From JBKECP01 sp047974765 (GTDB lineage: Bacteria > Pseudomonadota > Gammaproteobacteria > Pseudomonadales > Halieaceae), in assembly GCA_047974765.1 (NCBI GenBank), contig JBKECP010000013.1:1-64000 (forward strand): a DNA stretch of 64,000 nucleotides, read 5' to 3'. Positions 16,401 to 26,013 of the stretch are shown here, piece by piece. How positions within the stretch are numbered: position 1 is the first letter of the stretch; every line of letters starts with the position of its first letter. The position numbers and the translations under genes were made by a program. The notes beneath the pieces are model-generated. The model was given only the letters and a program-made list of their open reading frames with translations, had not been told where the DNA came from and ran no database searches.

Positions 16401-18005
16401 TCAATTTTTATAAATAACCTTTAGCATTCCATCATGGGCTTCGCCAATGGTGCCAAGCCAGTTTTCAGCCTGAATGTCTTCTGAAAAATGGCCCGTATCA
16501 GAATAATATAGCTGGTAAATTTCGGGTGTGTAGGATTTCAGGATAACAATGATGTCGTTGTCATCCCAGTAAAAAATATATTCATACTTTGGTGGGATGA
16601 TTTCACGGCCATTGCGGTCGATTACGCCCTGCTTGAGGTCATTTTTTCGATAGACCGTAGTATAGCGACTGCTGATAGCATCGGGTGTCAGGCCATAAAA
16701 ATGATCAATAGAGGTGTATTTTCCAAAATCAGTTAGTGGTTGGCCATGCCTGTCAAAAAGGGCTTCGGTCATGCTGTTTGTTTTTCCATTATAGGCTTCT
16801 CTGACAATGATGCGTTCATTGATGGTTTCTGAAATATTACCGTAGCCTGGTGTGGGTTCAATAATCCACTGTCCCCGGAAGTCTGCCAGTCCGGTTACCA
16901 AACCGTTTTTTGTTCTAAGATTTACTGCGAAACCATTTTTTTGATTGTAAATACTGGAATATTTTGCCGGGATAACTGCTTCTCCTGTGCTTGTGTAAAT
17001 ACCGACCTTTCCTTGCTTCTCAACCTTGTAAAAAAAGATATAGTAATGATTCTTTAGCAGGGGCTCATTGGTTGCTTGTGACTTATAGTGTGTTTTCAGG
17101 TATTCAGTCATTTTCGGATTGTCGCTGATTGCAAGACTTGTATAAGGATATATTGCTTCATATTGAGGTGCGATGGACCTCGTATTGTTTAAGTGAATAC
17201 CCTTTTTTTGATCGTGACTGAAAATATTGCTGTTGATGTTATCTACAACTGCCTGCAAGTCGTTAAATGAAGGGCTTTCGTAAGTTTTTCCTTCAAAAAA
17301 ATCCTTTGTGAAATTGCCTTGATTATCCGTCCACCATGCGTAGTAGTGTTTTATTTTTTTAAATTCAGGGTTATTCTGGGGGAGGCGTTTAAGTAATTTC
17401 AACGCTGAGTTGTAAATGTCTGTTTCAGTATCTTTGGAGGGATTTTTGGGGAGTGTGGCGTATAGCTGGTGAGTCTCTTTTGAGTAAGTGATTTTGGCAT
17501 ACTTAAAAGGAATAAGTATTTTGTTTTTGCTGGAGATGACACCGTAGTGTATTTGTCTGCTGGAAGGATCTTTCTGACCAGCTATAAAAACAAATTGTTT
17601 GTTGATTTCAAGAGGTTGCAAGTAAAGGTAACTGAAACTAATGATCGCTGTATTTTCCTTGTCAATGACACCCCATTGCCCATTCTTTTTGACGACAGCA
17701 TGGCCTTGCTTGAAATCACCGGCAATTTTGTACTGAAAGCTAATACTCTGACTACCCTGTGGGTTGATATAGCCCCATTGCGAGCCGTTAAAAACAGCTG
17801 CCAGACCGTCTGAAAAATCCCTGCCCTGACAAAATGAAGCATCAATCAGTTTGGCTGATCGCGTATCAAGATAGGTGGTCCCTTCATTTGAAGGGCAGGG
17901 CGCTTCCCGTTCGATGGCATGTGTTGTAATGGCTGTTTCTGCGATAAGAATAATCAACAAAAACTTGAGGTATGGTTGCCTGATAAGTGTTTTTGCAAAA
18001 AGCAT
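16401..18005 (-). CDS. WG-repeat protein with signal peptide
   Basis: 534 residues. N-terminal signal segment (LLIILIAETAITTHA), then several degenerate WG repeats: SQWGYINPQGSQSISF, GQWGVIDKENTAIISF, HYGVISSKNKILIPF, GKVGIYTSTGEAVIP, KQGVIDRNGREIIPP. WG repeats form beta structures and appear in secreted or surface proteins; no enzymatic motif is seen. The gene is visibly richer in A/T than its neighbours, with many A and T runs, which suggests recent acquisition. No partner gene is evident. Function unknown. Confidence 0.78.
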   Translation of the reverse strand: MLFAKTLIRQPYLKFLLIILIAETAITTHAIEREAPCPSNEGTTYLDTRSAKLIDASFCQGRDFSDGLAAVFNGSQWGYINPQGSQSISFQYKIAGDFKQGHAVVKKNGQWGVIDKENTAIISFSYLYLQPLEINKQFVFIAGQKDPSSRQIHYGVISSKNKILIPFKYAKITYSKETHQLYATLPKNPSKDTETDIYNSALKLLKRLPQNNPEFKKIKHYYAWWTDNQGNFTKDFFEGKTYESPSFNDLQAVVDNINSNIFSHDQKKGIHLNNTRSIAPQYEAIYPYTSLAISDNPKMTEYLKTHYKSQATNEPLLKNHYYIFFYKVEKQGKVGIYTSTGEAVIPAKYSSIYNQKNGFAVNLRTKNGLVTGLADFRGQWIIEPTPGYGNISETINERIIVREAYNGKTNSMTEALFDRHGQPLTDFGKYTSIDHFYGLTPDAISSRYTTVYRKNDLKQGVIDRNGREIIPPKYEYIFYWDDNDIIVILKSYTPEIYQLYYSDTGHFSEDIQAENWLGTIGEAHDGMLKVIYKN

Positions 18006-18034
18006 AGCCTATTGTCCAAAATTTTTATAAATGC

Positions 18035-19891
18035 TTATAACATGGGGTTGTGCGGGTGATCAGTATTTTCCGGTATTGCATGGCTGTGATAATCCTGGCG
18101 AAATTGCAAAGATGCCAGTCGGGCATAAAGGGGAGAGTTCTGTAAAAGGCTCTGGTGTGTGCCTGTGGCAACAACGCTGCCATTATCAATAACGGCAATT
18201 TGGTTGGCATGTAAAATGGTCGACAGGCGGTGGGCGATAATGACAGTGGTGCGCCCTTTCATCAGTTCCTGCAAAGCCTGCTGCACCTGGAATTCACTCT
18301 CGGTATCCAGTGCGCTGGTAGCCTCATCCAGTAGCAGGATGTCCGGGTCATTGAGTATGGCGCGGGCAATGGCAATGCGCTGGCGCTGCCCGCCGGACAG
18401 ACGTACACCCTGTTCACCGAGATGGCTGGCGTAGCCTTCAGGCAGTTCCTGAATAAAGTTGTGGGCGTGGGCGGCACTGGCAGCATTAATGATTGTCGCC
18501 ATACTGGCATCTTCACGGCCGTAGGCAATGTTGTAGCGTACGTCACCGCTGAATAACACCGGTTGTTGAGGCACCAGCGCAATGTGTGAGCGCAGCTGGT
18601 ACAGGCTGAATTCACGGATATCAATACCATCAAGGGTTATGCTGCCAGACTGGGGGTCATAAAAGCGTTGTAGCAGCTCGAAGGTGGTGGATTTCCCAGC
18701 TCCGGAAGGACCGACCAGAGCAAGACTTTTACCCGCCGGAATATCCAGATTGAAGTTTTTCAATGCAGGTTTTTCAGGTCGGGTGGGATAGGCAAAACAG
18801 ACTTGATTCAGTGTCATACTGGCGTGCCGGATTTGCCTGTTCCTGTGCAGTCTGTTGCGGTTATCAGTATGTTTGTTTTCACTGATGGCACTGCGCTCGT
18901 GTAGAAGCTCCAGCAGACGATCTGTTGCCCCCGCTGCCCGCTGTAGCTCACCCCAGACCTCGGCAATCGTGGCAAAACCCATGCCGACCATGACGGCATA
19001 AAATATAAAGGCACCCAGTTCACCAGGGCTCATGCGTCCACTGAGAACATCTTGACCACCGGTCCAGAGCATGGCCCCGAGTCCGATAAACATCAATGCC
19101 ATTGCAGCAAAGCTGAGCAGAGTTCGTTGTCCGGCGCGGTGACGGGCGATGTCAAAGGCGCGTGTCACCTCGCGGGCAAAGGCGCGTGTTTCAAATATTT
19201 CCTGAGTATAGCTTTGTACAATTTTGATATTCTGGATAATTTCGCCTGCGTAGCTGCCTACACTGGCAATACTGTCCTGGCTCTTGCTGGATAATGCGCG
19301 TACACGGCGGCCAAAAATCAGCATGGGCATTAATATGACTGGTACACTTACAACAATAATCAGGCTCAATTTGAAGTTGGTAATAAACATCATCACCAGT
19401 GCGCCAATCAGTGTTAGTGTGCTGCGCAGAGCCATACTGAAGGATGAGCCGATAATGCTTTGCAATAAAGTGGTGTCGGTGGTCAGACGGGACATGATTT
19501 CGCCGGAGCGATGACTCTCGAAATAACCCGGATGCAGGGTGATGAGATTGTTAAATACGGCCTGTCGAAGGTCTGCACTAACCCGCTCGCCGAGCCAGGA
19601 CACCAGATAAAAACGAAGGCAGGCCCCCATTGTCATGGCAGCGGCAATCGACAGAAAAAAGATGATGGCTGTACTGAGATTGGTGTCACTGCCACTACTG
19701 AAGCCGCTATCAATCAACACCTGAATGCCACGCCCGAGACCAAGTGTGGCGGCGGAGGTAAAAACAAGGGCAAAACCGGCAATGAATACCCGCAGGCGAT
19801 AGGGCCGCAAAAAGCGCAGCAGGGCGAGCAGAGGCCTGCGTTTATCTGCCGAAGCAATAAAGGCACGTTGTTCAGTGGATATCTGTTTCAT
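18035..19891 (-). CDS. ABC exporter, fused membrane and ATPase domains (MsbA/LmrA-like half transporter)
   Basis: 618 residues. Six-helix type I exporter domain (about 25-330) followed by an ATPase: Walker A GPSGAGKST, signature LSGGQRQRIAIARA, Walker B ILLLDEATSALD, switch histidine IAHRLST. Works as a dimer in the inner membrane. Lipid, peptide or drug export cannot be told apart from sequence; it is not certain to be the essential MsbA. The start overlaps the 3' end of tatC by 20 bp, and the two are probably co-transcribed. Confidence 0.85.
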   Translation of the reverse strand: MKQISTEQRAFIASADKRRPLLALLRFLRPYRLRVFIAGFALVFTSAATLGLGRGIQVLIDSGFSSGSDTNLSTAIIFFLSIAAAMTMGACLRFYLVSWLGERVSADLRQAVFNNLITLHPGYFESHRSGEIMSRLTTDTTLLQSIIGSSFSMALRSTLTLIGALVMMFITNFKLSLIIVVSVPVILMPMLIFGRRVRALSSKSQDSIASVGSYAGEIIQNIKIVQSYTQEIFETRAFAREVTRAFDIARHRAGQRTLLSFAAMALMFIGLGAMLWTGGQDVLSGRMSPGELGAFIFYAVMVGMGFATIAEVWGELQRAAGATDRLLELLHERSAISENKHTDNRNRLHRNRQIRHASMTLNQVCFAYPTRPEKPALKNFNLDIPAGKSLALVGPSGAGKSTTFELLQRFYDPQSGSITLDGIDIREFSLYQLRSHIALVPQQPVLFSGDVRYNIAYGREDASMATIINAASAAHAHNFIQELPEGYASHLGEQGVRLSGGQRQRIAIARAILNDPDILLLDEATSALDTESEFQVQQALQELMKGRTTVIIAHRLSTILHANQIAVIDNGSVVATGTHQSLLQNSPLYARLASLQFRQDYHSHAIPENTDHPHNPML

Positions 19892-20630
19892 CTGCTCCCT
19901 GTTTGCTGCGCCCGATCATGCGCCCAAAAAAAATACCTGCCTCGAACAAGGCCCACATAGGCAGAGCCAGCAGAGACTGGGAAATAACATCCGGTGGTGT
20001 CAGCAGCATGCCAACAACAAAACAGCCGACAATGATGAAAGGGCGTTTTTGAGCCAGTGCATCCGGGGTGGTCAGGCCAGTCCAGATCATCAGTACAGTA
20101 GCAATGGGAATTTCAAAGGCGACACCAAAAGCAAAAAAAAGTTTGAGTACAAAATCCAGATAGCGATTGATATCTGTCATTATGGTGATGTTTTCAGGCC
20201 CGATACTGGTGAAAAATCCAAACATCAGTGGAAATACTACATAGTAGGCAAAGGCAGCTCCTGCATAGAACAGGCCCACACTCGATACCAGCAGAGGAAC
20301 CGCAATGCGTTTTTCGTGGCGGTACATGCCGGGTGCGACAAAGCTCCAGATTTGATACAGCACCCAGGGAATAGCTACAAAAATTGAGGTAACCAGGGTG
20401 AGCTTGAAGGGTGTCAGGAAAGGGGAGGCCACCTCGGTGGCGATCATGCTGGCGCCTTCAGGCAGCAGTGCCTGTAGTGGTTCTGACACAAAGCTGTAAA
20501 TATCATTGGCAAAGAAAAACAGACAGATAAAAACAGCCAGAATACCCATAATGGCATGTAACAGACGGGTTCTTAGTTCTATCAGATGGGCGACCAGTGG
20601 CAGAGGCTGATCAGTATTGTTTTCAGTCAT
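19872..20630 (-). CDS. tatC: Twin-arginine translocase subunit TatC
   Basis: 252 residues with six transmembrane helices. The N-terminal HLIELRTRLLHAI and internal FVAIPWVLYQIWSFVAPGMY with YRHEKR are the TatC signatures that form the signal-peptide receptor with TatB. The C-terminus ends in a basic, soluble tail. Third gene of the tatABC operon, following tatB after 23 bp. It exports folded, cofactor-bearing proteins. Confidence 0.95.
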   Translation of the reverse strand: MTENNTDQPLPLVAHLIELRTRLLHAIMGILAVFICLFFFANDIYSFVSEPLQALLPEGASMIATEVASPFLTPFKLTLVTSIFVAIPWVLYQIWSFVAPGMYRHEKRIAVPLLVSSVGLFYAGAAFAYYVVFPLMFGFFTSIGPENITIMTDINRYLDFVLKLFFAFGVAFEIPIATVLMIWTGLTTPDALAQKRPFIIVGCFVVGMLLTPPDVISQSLLALPMWALFEAGIFFGRMIGRSKQGADETDIH

Positions 20631-20653
20631 TGTTGCGGCGGCTCTTTATTGCC

Positions 20654-20977
20654 CTACTCTTTGGCAACATCTTCAGATGATGTTTTGATAAGTGGTTTGT
20701 TCAGCGCCTGCTCAATATCAGAATGGATACCGGACGTCTCATTTTGCAGGGTTTTGGCATTCTCACCGAGTTCGTCACGGGTTTTTTTCAGGTCCTGCAT
20801 GATGGCGTCATTGTGCAGTTCCTGTTCGATTTCCTGGCGAATATCACTGAAGCTGCGTTTGATGCGACGCAGGTAGAGTGAACCCGTGCGAATGGCACTG
20901 GGTAAACGCTCGGGACCGATAACCAGCAGTGAGATGGTGGCGATCAGGACCAGCTCGAAAAAGCCGATATCGAACAC
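20654..20977 (-). CDS. tatB: Sec-independent translocase protein TatB
   Basis: 107 residues: MFDIGFFELVLIATISLLVI helix, GPERLPSAIRTG hinge, then an amphipathic and coiled cytoplasmic tail rich in charged residues. Together with TatC it forms the receptor complex for twin-arginine signal peptides. Directly follows tatA with 2 bp between stop and start. Confidence 0.94.
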   Translation of the reverse strand: MFDIGFFELVLIATISLLVIGPERLPSAIRTGSLYLRRIKRSFSDIRQEIEQELHNDAIMQDLKKTRDELGENAKTLQNETSGIHSDIEQALNKPLIKTSSEDVAKE

Positions 20978-20979
20978 AC

Positions 20980-21180
20980 TTATTTCTCTTGGTTATTGTC
21001 CTGATCGCTCTGATCATCCCGGGCTTTATCTTCGCTATCGTCATCACTCATGCTCTTGCGAAAGCCTTTGACGGCGCTCCCAAGATCACTGCCAACACTG
21101 CGCAGGCGCTTAGTGCCAAAAAGCATGATCACGATGGCTAATATGATCAGCAATTGCCAGATACCGATTCCGCTTACCAT
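20980..21180 (-). CDS. tatA: Twin-arginine translocase pore protein TatA
   Basis: 66 residues: the N-terminal helix IWQLLIILAIVIMLFGTKRL, the FGTKRL hinge, then the amphipathic helix GSDLGSAVKGFRKSM and an acidic tail (DDDSEDKARDDQSDQ). TatA oligomers form the translocation path. Sixteen bases separate it from hisE. Confidence 0.94.
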   Translation of the reverse strand: MVSGIGIWQLLIILAIVIMLFGTKRLRSVGSDLGSAVKGFRKSMSDDDSEDKARDDQSDQDNNQEK

Positions 21181-21196
21181 AGAACTCTCCTGTTAA

Positions 21197-21541
21197 TTAC
21201 TTTTTCTTTGCGCGCGAGGCTTTTTCGTCCAGACCAGAAAATCCGAATCGCTCCTGTAGGCAATTTAATACCTGGGTGCTGTCAAGACCAAGATGGGACA
21301 GCATAACCATACTGTGAAACCACAGATCGGCGACTTCGCCAATCAGAGCCTGTTTTTTTTCACCATTGCCGCTGTCAGCGACATCTTTGGCGGCAAGAAT
21401 GACTTCGACTGTCTCCTCGCCCACTTTTTCCAGAATCTTGTTCAGACCTTTTGCATGCAGGCTGGCCACGTAGGACGTGGTCGGATCTGCCTGTCGTCGT
21501 CGGGCCAAAGTGGCATCAAGTTGTTGCAGTGTTTCGCTCAC
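21197..21541 (-). CDS. hisE: Phosphoribosyl-ATP pyrophosphatase
   Basis: 114 residues. All-alpha MazG-like fold with KVGEETVEVILAAKD (metal-binding acidic residues) and EVADLWFHSMVMLSHLG. Second step of histidine synthesis (PR-ATP to PR-AMP plus pyrophosphate). Its ATG overlaps the stop of hisI by four bases. HisE and HisI are separate proteins here, as in Pseudomonas, rather than fused as in enteric bacteria. Confidence 0.94.
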   Translation of the reverse strand: MSETLQQLDATLARRRQADPTTSYVASLHAKGLNKILEKVGEETVEVILAAKDVADSGNGEKKQALIGEVADLWFHSMVMLSHLGLDSTQVLNCLQERFGFSGLDEKASRAKKK

Positions 21542-21957
21542 GACCTGCCTCCATAGATATCACCTGGCTGCTTTAGTACAGGCTCAGTTGCCACCCACTC
21601 ACCCTGTTGCAGGCGTTGGTAAAAGCAGTGTTTTCGCCCGGTGTGACAGGCGATGCCACCTACCTGCTCAACCTTCATCAATACAGTATCGCGGTCGCAG
21701 TCCAGCCGCAGTTCATGCAACTGCTGAATGTGGCCGGAGTCCTCTCCCTTGCGCCAGAGTTTGCCACGCGAACGCGACCAGTAAACGGCACGGCCTTCGC
21801 GCACGGTCAGTTCCAGGGCTTCGCGGTTCATCCAGGCGAGCATCAGTATTTCGCCACTGTACCAGTCCTGTGCGATGGCGGGCACCAAGCCATGCTCATT
21901 CCAGTTCAGGGCGGCGGCTTGTGCTGATATATCAGTCTGTTTGGATGTCTCGGGCAT
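21538..21957 (-). CDS. hisI: Phosphoribosyl-AMP cyclohydrolase
   Basis: 139 residues. Motifs: GEILMLAWMNREAL, GKLWRKGEDSGHIQ, DCDRDTVLMKVEQ (Mg/Zn aspartates) and ACHTGRKHCFYQ (zinc cysteines). Third step of histidine synthesis, ring opening of PR-AMP. A 68-bp gap separates it from ubiB upstream, and hisE follows in overlap. Confidence 0.94.
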   Translation of the reverse strand: MPETSKQTDISAQAAALNWNEHGLVPAIAQDWYSGEILMLAWMNREALELTVREGRAVYWSRSRGKLWRKGEDSGHIQQLHELRLDCDRDTVLMKVEQVGGIACHTGRKHCFYQRLQQGEWVATEPVLKQPGDIYGGRS

Positions 21958-22025
21958 ACTTGAGTCAACTAGTAGTTAGATGCCTGCTGGCAGCGCATTA
22001 TGGCACAGCCGGGGCTGGCCGTCTG

Positions 22026-23687
22026 CTAACTGTCCGGCTCCCGCGGCCAGGCCAGGTAGAGCCCTGCTGCGGCCAGTAACCAGCTTGCCAGTGGTACTTG
22101 AGCCAGTGTTGCACGGGCGTCGGGCCAGGCCAGCAGAGCGGCACCGGCACAGGCCAGGCCAGCCAGCAGCATGCGCTGGCGCCGATGATTCTGTTGCTGT
22201 TTGCGACCCTGCAGGACATACGGTTTTTGTTTTTGCCCGGCCAGCCTGATATCCAGGTCGCGGGGCTGTTGCAGGTTATCAAGTACCATATCGGGCAGGC
22301 CGGGCAGCTGTTCCAGCCAGGAAGGTGCATGTCGTTGCAGGCGACGCAGCATGGCCTGGGGAGAATAGCGTTCCTGCACCCATTTTTCGAGGTAGGGCTG
22401 GGCGGTCTCCCAGAGGTTTAATTGTGGGTAGAGTTCTCGGCCCAAGCCTTCGATATTGAGCAGGGTTTTTTGCAGTAGCACCAGCGAGGGCTGTACTTCC
22501 ATGTCAAAACGGCGGGCGGTGCGAAATAGATAGATCAGTAGCTGGCCAAAGGAAATCTCAGCCAGTGGGCGCTCAAATACCGGCTCACAAACCGCCCGCA
22601 TGGCGGCTTCAAAATCCTGTACCTGCGTTTCGGGGGGGACCCACCCACACTCGACATGGAGCTGGGCGCATTCGCGGTAATTACGCTGAAAAATAGCCAG
22701 AAGGTTGCGGGCCAGGTAGTACTGATCTGAGTCCGACAGGCTGCCAATGATGGCGCAGTCGACGGCGATATAGGTTGGATCGGCAGGGTCGGTGGCATCG
22801 ACGAAGATGTTGCCGGGGTGCATGTCGGCGTGAAAGAAACTGTCCCGAAAAACCTGGGTGAAGAATATCTCGACGCCACGTTCAGCCAGTAGTTTCAAGT
22901 CGGTACCTCTGGCCCGCAGGGCGGCCAGATCGGTCACTGGAATACCGTTGATGCGCTCCATCACGCAGACATTGCGACGGGTATAGTCCCAGTGAACCTG
23001 GGGTATATAGACCAGATCGCTGTTCTCGAAATTGCGCCGCAGCTGGGAGGCGTTGGCGGCCTCACGGCCCAGATCAAGCTCATCCAGGATGGTCAGCTCA
23101 TAGTCTGATACCACCTCGACCGGCCGCAGGCGTCGACCATCGGGAATATAGCGTTCGATTAGCCTGGCCAGCGTGTACAGCAGGGCCAGATCCTGCCGGA
23201 TAACGGGCTCGATATTGGGGCGTACCACTTTTACTACCACCTGCTCGCCGGTTTTCAGCGTGGCTGTGTGCACCTGGGCGACAGAGGCGGAGGCCAGGGG
23301 GCAGCTCTGGAAGCATTCAAATAACTCTGCCACCGGCTTACCAAGAGCCTTCTCAATAATGGCAACGGACTGCTGTTCGGGGAAAGGGGGGACATTGTCC
23401 TGTAGTTTGGCCAGTTCTTCGGCGATATCCGGCGGTAGCAGATCGCGGCGGGTGGACAGCATCTGGCCAAACTTGATAAATACCGGGCCGAGTTCTTCCA
23501 GTGATTTGCGCAGACGTACACCGGCTGGCAGATCGGGTTCGGGGGCGAATCGCCAGGGACTGAGGCGAAAACCAAAGCGCAGCCAGCCGGGTAGTTTGTC
23601 GCTGTCGAAGAAGGTGTCCAGGCGATAGCGGCCACTGACACGAAGAATCCTGGTTAGCCGACGTATACGGGAAAAACTGAAGCTCAT
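22026..23687 (-). CDS. ubiB: Ubiquinone biosynthesis ATPase/kinase-like protein UbiB
   Basis: 553 residues. ABC1/ADCK family: KFGQ motif in FIKFGQMLSTRRDLLP, alanine-rich loop ASASVAQVH in place of a glycine-rich loop, catalytic region ADMHPGNIFVDATD and VDCAIIGSL. Two hydrophobic C-terminal helices anchor it in the inner membrane. It supports hydroxylation steps of ubiquinone synthesis, probably by lipid extraction. Positioned after ubiJ with 22 bp between. Confidence 0.94.
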   Translation of the reverse strand: MSFSFSRIRRLTRILRVSGRYRLDTFFDSDKLPGWLRFGFRLSPWRFAPEPDLPAGVRLRKSLEELGPVFIKFGQMLSTRRDLLPPDIAEELAKLQDNVPPFPEQQSVAIIEKALGKPVAELFECFQSCPLASASVAQVHTATLKTGEQVVVKVVRPNIEPVIRQDLALLYTLARLIERYIPDGRRLRPVEVVSDYELTILDELDLGREAANASQLRRNFENSDLVYIPQVHWDYTRRNVCVMERINGIPVTDLAALRARGTDLKLLAERGVEIFFTQVFRDSFFHADMHPGNIFVDATDPADPTYIAVDCAIIGSLSDSDQYYLARNLLAIFQRNYRECAQLHVECGWVPPETQVQDFEAAMRAVCEPVFERPLAEISFGQLLIYLFRTARRFDMEVQPSLVLLQKTLLNIEGLGRELYPQLNLWETAQPYLEKWVQERYSPQAMLRRLQRHAPSWLEQLPGLPDMVLDNLQQPRDLDIRLAGQKQKPYVLQGRKQQQNHRRQRMLLAGLACAGAALLAWPDARATLAQVPLASWLLAAAGLYLAWPREPDS

Positions 23688-23709
23688 GGCTGTACTTGAC
23701 TCAGTGGAC

Positions 23710-24384
23710 TCACGGTTGCTTTGAACGCTCAGCCGGTGGCGACAATTGTCGCAACTGTTTGCGCAGGCGCTCGATACGACTTTGCAGGCGCTCAGTTCTT
23801 TCTACCAATGTGCCCACACCGGTGTAGAAGTCTTCAAGTTCAAGGCGCGGTGGTGCCAGCCGGGCCTCTTCGTGAATAAATTCCTCCAGCTGTCGTTCCA
23901 GGCTGCTGTGGGCGCGGCGGGAGGCACTGAACAGCCCTCGCAGCCCTTCCGCCAGCTGGTGACCAACCACATCACCGAGATTGTCGGTGAGCGGTGCTTC
24001 CCAGTCGAGGTCCAGGCCTTTGAGGATTTTCTGTAACTCGATTAACGGACCACTGTCACCGTACAGGTTGAGATTACCATTGATCAGTGCGGCGGCCGGA
24101 TCGGCGGCGGTGGCCAGGGCGGCGAAGTCTGCTGCCCGACCGCTGACTTCAGTGGTGATGTCGCCCTCCCACTGACTCATGATATCCACCCCTTCATGGG
24201 TCGGTAGCAAAAAAGCCTGAAAGGGCGGCTGTGTGCTGCGCAGTGCAATGACACTGCCTTCAAGTCTGGCCAGAGCGCGAATACTGCGGGGGTCGAGCGC
24301 GAGAGCACGATTGATGACTTGCTCCAAAGTAGCCAGTGCCGCTGTCTGGAGGGTGGAGGTGTGGGTGAAAGACGGGCGTACCAT
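23710..24384 (-). CDS. ubiJ: Ubiquinone biosynthesis accessory factor UbiJ (SCP2 domain)
   Basis: 224 residues from the ATG at 24384, one base after the ubiE stop; an upstream in-frame start at 24423 would overlap ubiE. N-terminal SCP2 lipid-binding domain (RALARLEGSVIALRS, INGNLNLYGDSGPL), C-terminal coiled coil (RTERLQSRIERLRKQLRQL). UbiJ scaffolds the soluble Ubi complex with UbiK. Located between ubiE and ubiB, the standard order. Confidence 0.92.
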   Translation of the reverse strand: MVRPSFTHTSTLQTAALATLEQVINRALALDPRSIRALARLEGSVIALRSTQPPFQAFLLPTHEGVDIMSQWEGDITTEVSGRAADFAALATAADPAAALINGNLNLYGDSGPLIELQKILKGLDLDWEAPLTDNLGDVVGHQLAEGLRGLFSASRRAHSSLERQLEEFIHEEARLAPPRLELEDFYTGVGTLVERTERLQSRIERLRKQLRQLSPPAERSKQP

Positions 24385-24385
24385 G

Positions 24386-25135
24386 TCAGGCCTTGATGCC
24401 TTTGTGCAAAGCGACGATACCACCGGTCATGTTGTGGTATTCGCACTTGTTAAAACCCGCGTCCTCCATCATTTCCTTGAGACTTTCCTGGTCTGGATGC
24501 ATGCGGATAGACTCGGCCAGATAACGGTAACTGTCGCTGTCACCGGCCACCAGCTGACCCATTTTTGGCAGTATGTTGAAAGAGTAAGCGTCATAGGCCT
24601 TGCCCAGCCATTCGTTTTCCGGTTTGGAAAACTCCAATACCAACAGACGACCACCGGGTTTGAGTACGCGCAGCATGGAACGCAGTGCCAGATCTTTGTC
24701 TGTCACGTTGCGCAGGCCAAAAGCGATGGTAATACAATTAAAGCTGTTGTCGAGGAAGGGCAGGTGCTGAGCGTCGGCCTGTACGAATTCGATATTGCCG
24801 ATATGGCCGGTATCAATCAGCTTATCGCGGCCAACCCTGAGCATGGAATCATTGATATCCGCCAGTACCACCTGGCCTTCAGTGCCAACCAGTCGGGCAA
24901 AGCGTGCGGCCAGATCGCCAGTGCCACCGGCAATGTCCAGTACCGCATGGCCTCGGCGAACACCTGATAGTTCAATAGTGAAGCGTTTCCAGATACGATG
25001 AATACCCGCAGACATTAAATCGTTCATCAGGTCATAGCGGCTGGCTACCGAATGGAATACGTCGGCTACCCGGTCGGCCTTGGCACTGACATCAACTTCT
25101 TCGTAGCCGAAGTGGGTGGTCTGTTTGTCACTCAT
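24386..25135 (-). CDS. ubiE: Ubiquinone/menaquinone methyltransferase UbiE
   Basis: 249 residues from the ATG at 25135 (MSDKQTTHFGYEEV), which matches the family start; a longer frame to 25174 is unlikely. Class I SAM methyltransferase: VLDIAGGTGDLAARFARL, then FNCITIAFGLRNVTDK and KPGGRLLVLEFSKP. Methylates the quinone ring carbon in ubiquinone (and menaquinone) synthesis. First gene of the ubiE-ubiJ-ubiB-hisI-hisE-tatABC run. Confidence 0.95.
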   Translation of the reverse strand: MSDKQTTHFGYEEVDVSAKADRVADVFHSVASRYDLMNDLMSAGIHRIWKRFTIELSGVRRGHAVLDIAGGTGDLAARFARLVGTEGQVVLADINDSMLRVGRDKLIDTGHIGNIEFVQADAQHLPFLDNSFNCITIAFGLRNVTDKDLALRSMLRVLKPGGRLLVLEFSKPENEWLGKAYDAYSFNILPKMGQLVAGDSDSYRYLAESIRMHPDQESLKEMMEDAGFNKCEYHNMTGGIVALHKGIKA

Positions 25136-25299
25136 AGGGTTTCGTCCGGCAGTAGGTAGATGACTGGGGAGCATTGTAGCGCGATGTGGCGACCAACGGC
25201 AGTCGGGGATGTCATCAGAGATCGTCTGATATGGTCAGAGTATTTGTTGTGACTGTCAAAAGTGGCTGTTAAAGGCGTGTATTTATTGTGGGGGCAGCC

Positions 25300-26013
25300 T
25301 CAGTCAGGTGGTCTGGCGTCAGCCTGGTGTTCACCTGGCAGTGCTTTTCTATAGCGGGCATGCAGTATTTTCACCCGTTTTACATAGGTTTGGGTTTCTT
25401 CGTAAGGCGGAACGCCCCGGTGGCGCTCTACTGCGCCGGGACCTGCGTTGTAAGCGGCAGTAGCCAGGGTAATATTGCCGCGGTTTTTCTCCAATAACCA
25501 GGCGAGGTAGCGAACACCACCCTGAATATTGTCCTCCGGTGACAGTGGATCGCTGACGCCCATGTCGCTGGCCGTGCCGGGCATCAATTGCATCAGACCA
25601 AGGGCGCCCACCCTGGACTTTGCATTGGGCTCAAAGGCGGATTCAGCATGGATTACGGCGCGTACAAGGGCGGGGTCAACGCCAAAATCTGCCGCTGTGG
25701 TATTGATGGCCTTGCTGAAGGCTGTCAGATGCAGTGGCGTATTGTGCCAGTCTACGGTTGAGCGTGGATTGCAGGCATAGCAGTTGAGCAATACAGTAAC
25801 CACCTGGTAATTGCGCTTGCCGGGTGCGCGATCTGAAAATGATGTGGCACCGGTGTGGTCCCTGTATTTGTAGACTTTCAGATGAGGCTGCTGATTTGCA
25901 GATGAAACCGCCGCCGGATGATCGGCCCCAAGCACCACAGGAGTATGCTGTGCCAGGGCAGAACTTGCCATCAGCACGAGCATCGCCAGCAGTATTGTGC
26001 CCGGAGTCCCCAC
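25300..26013 (-). CDS. Lytic transglycosylase (SLT) with DUF4124 domain
   Basis: 237 residues, GTG start with AAGGA upstream. Signal peptide ending near SSALAQ, a DUF4124 segment (YKYRDHTGATSFSDRAPG), then the SLT domain: catalytic glutamate in AVIHAESAFEPNAKS, VGALGLMQLMPGTASDMG, and AAYNAGPGAVERH. Cleaves peptidoglycan glycan strands in the periplasm, with formation of 1,6-anhydro ends. Separate promoter from ubiE, 164 bp away. Confidence 0.9.
   Translation of the reverse strand: MGTPGTILLAMLVLMASSALAQHTPVVLGADHPAAVSSANQQPHLKVYKYRDHTGATSFSDRAPGKRNYQVVTVLLNCYACNPRSTVDWHNTPLHLTAFSKAINTTAADFGVDPALVRAVIHAESAFEPNAKSRVGALGLMQLMPGTASDMGVSDPLSPEDNIQGGVRYLAWLLEKNRGNITLATAAYNAGPGAVERHRGVPPYEETQTYVKRVKILHARYRKALPGEHQADARPPD

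Noticed and set aside
18035..19891. Calling the ABC exporter msbA
   Set aside because: Half-transporters of this family share all visible motifs; without lpxK next to it the lipid A flippase role cannot be assumed.
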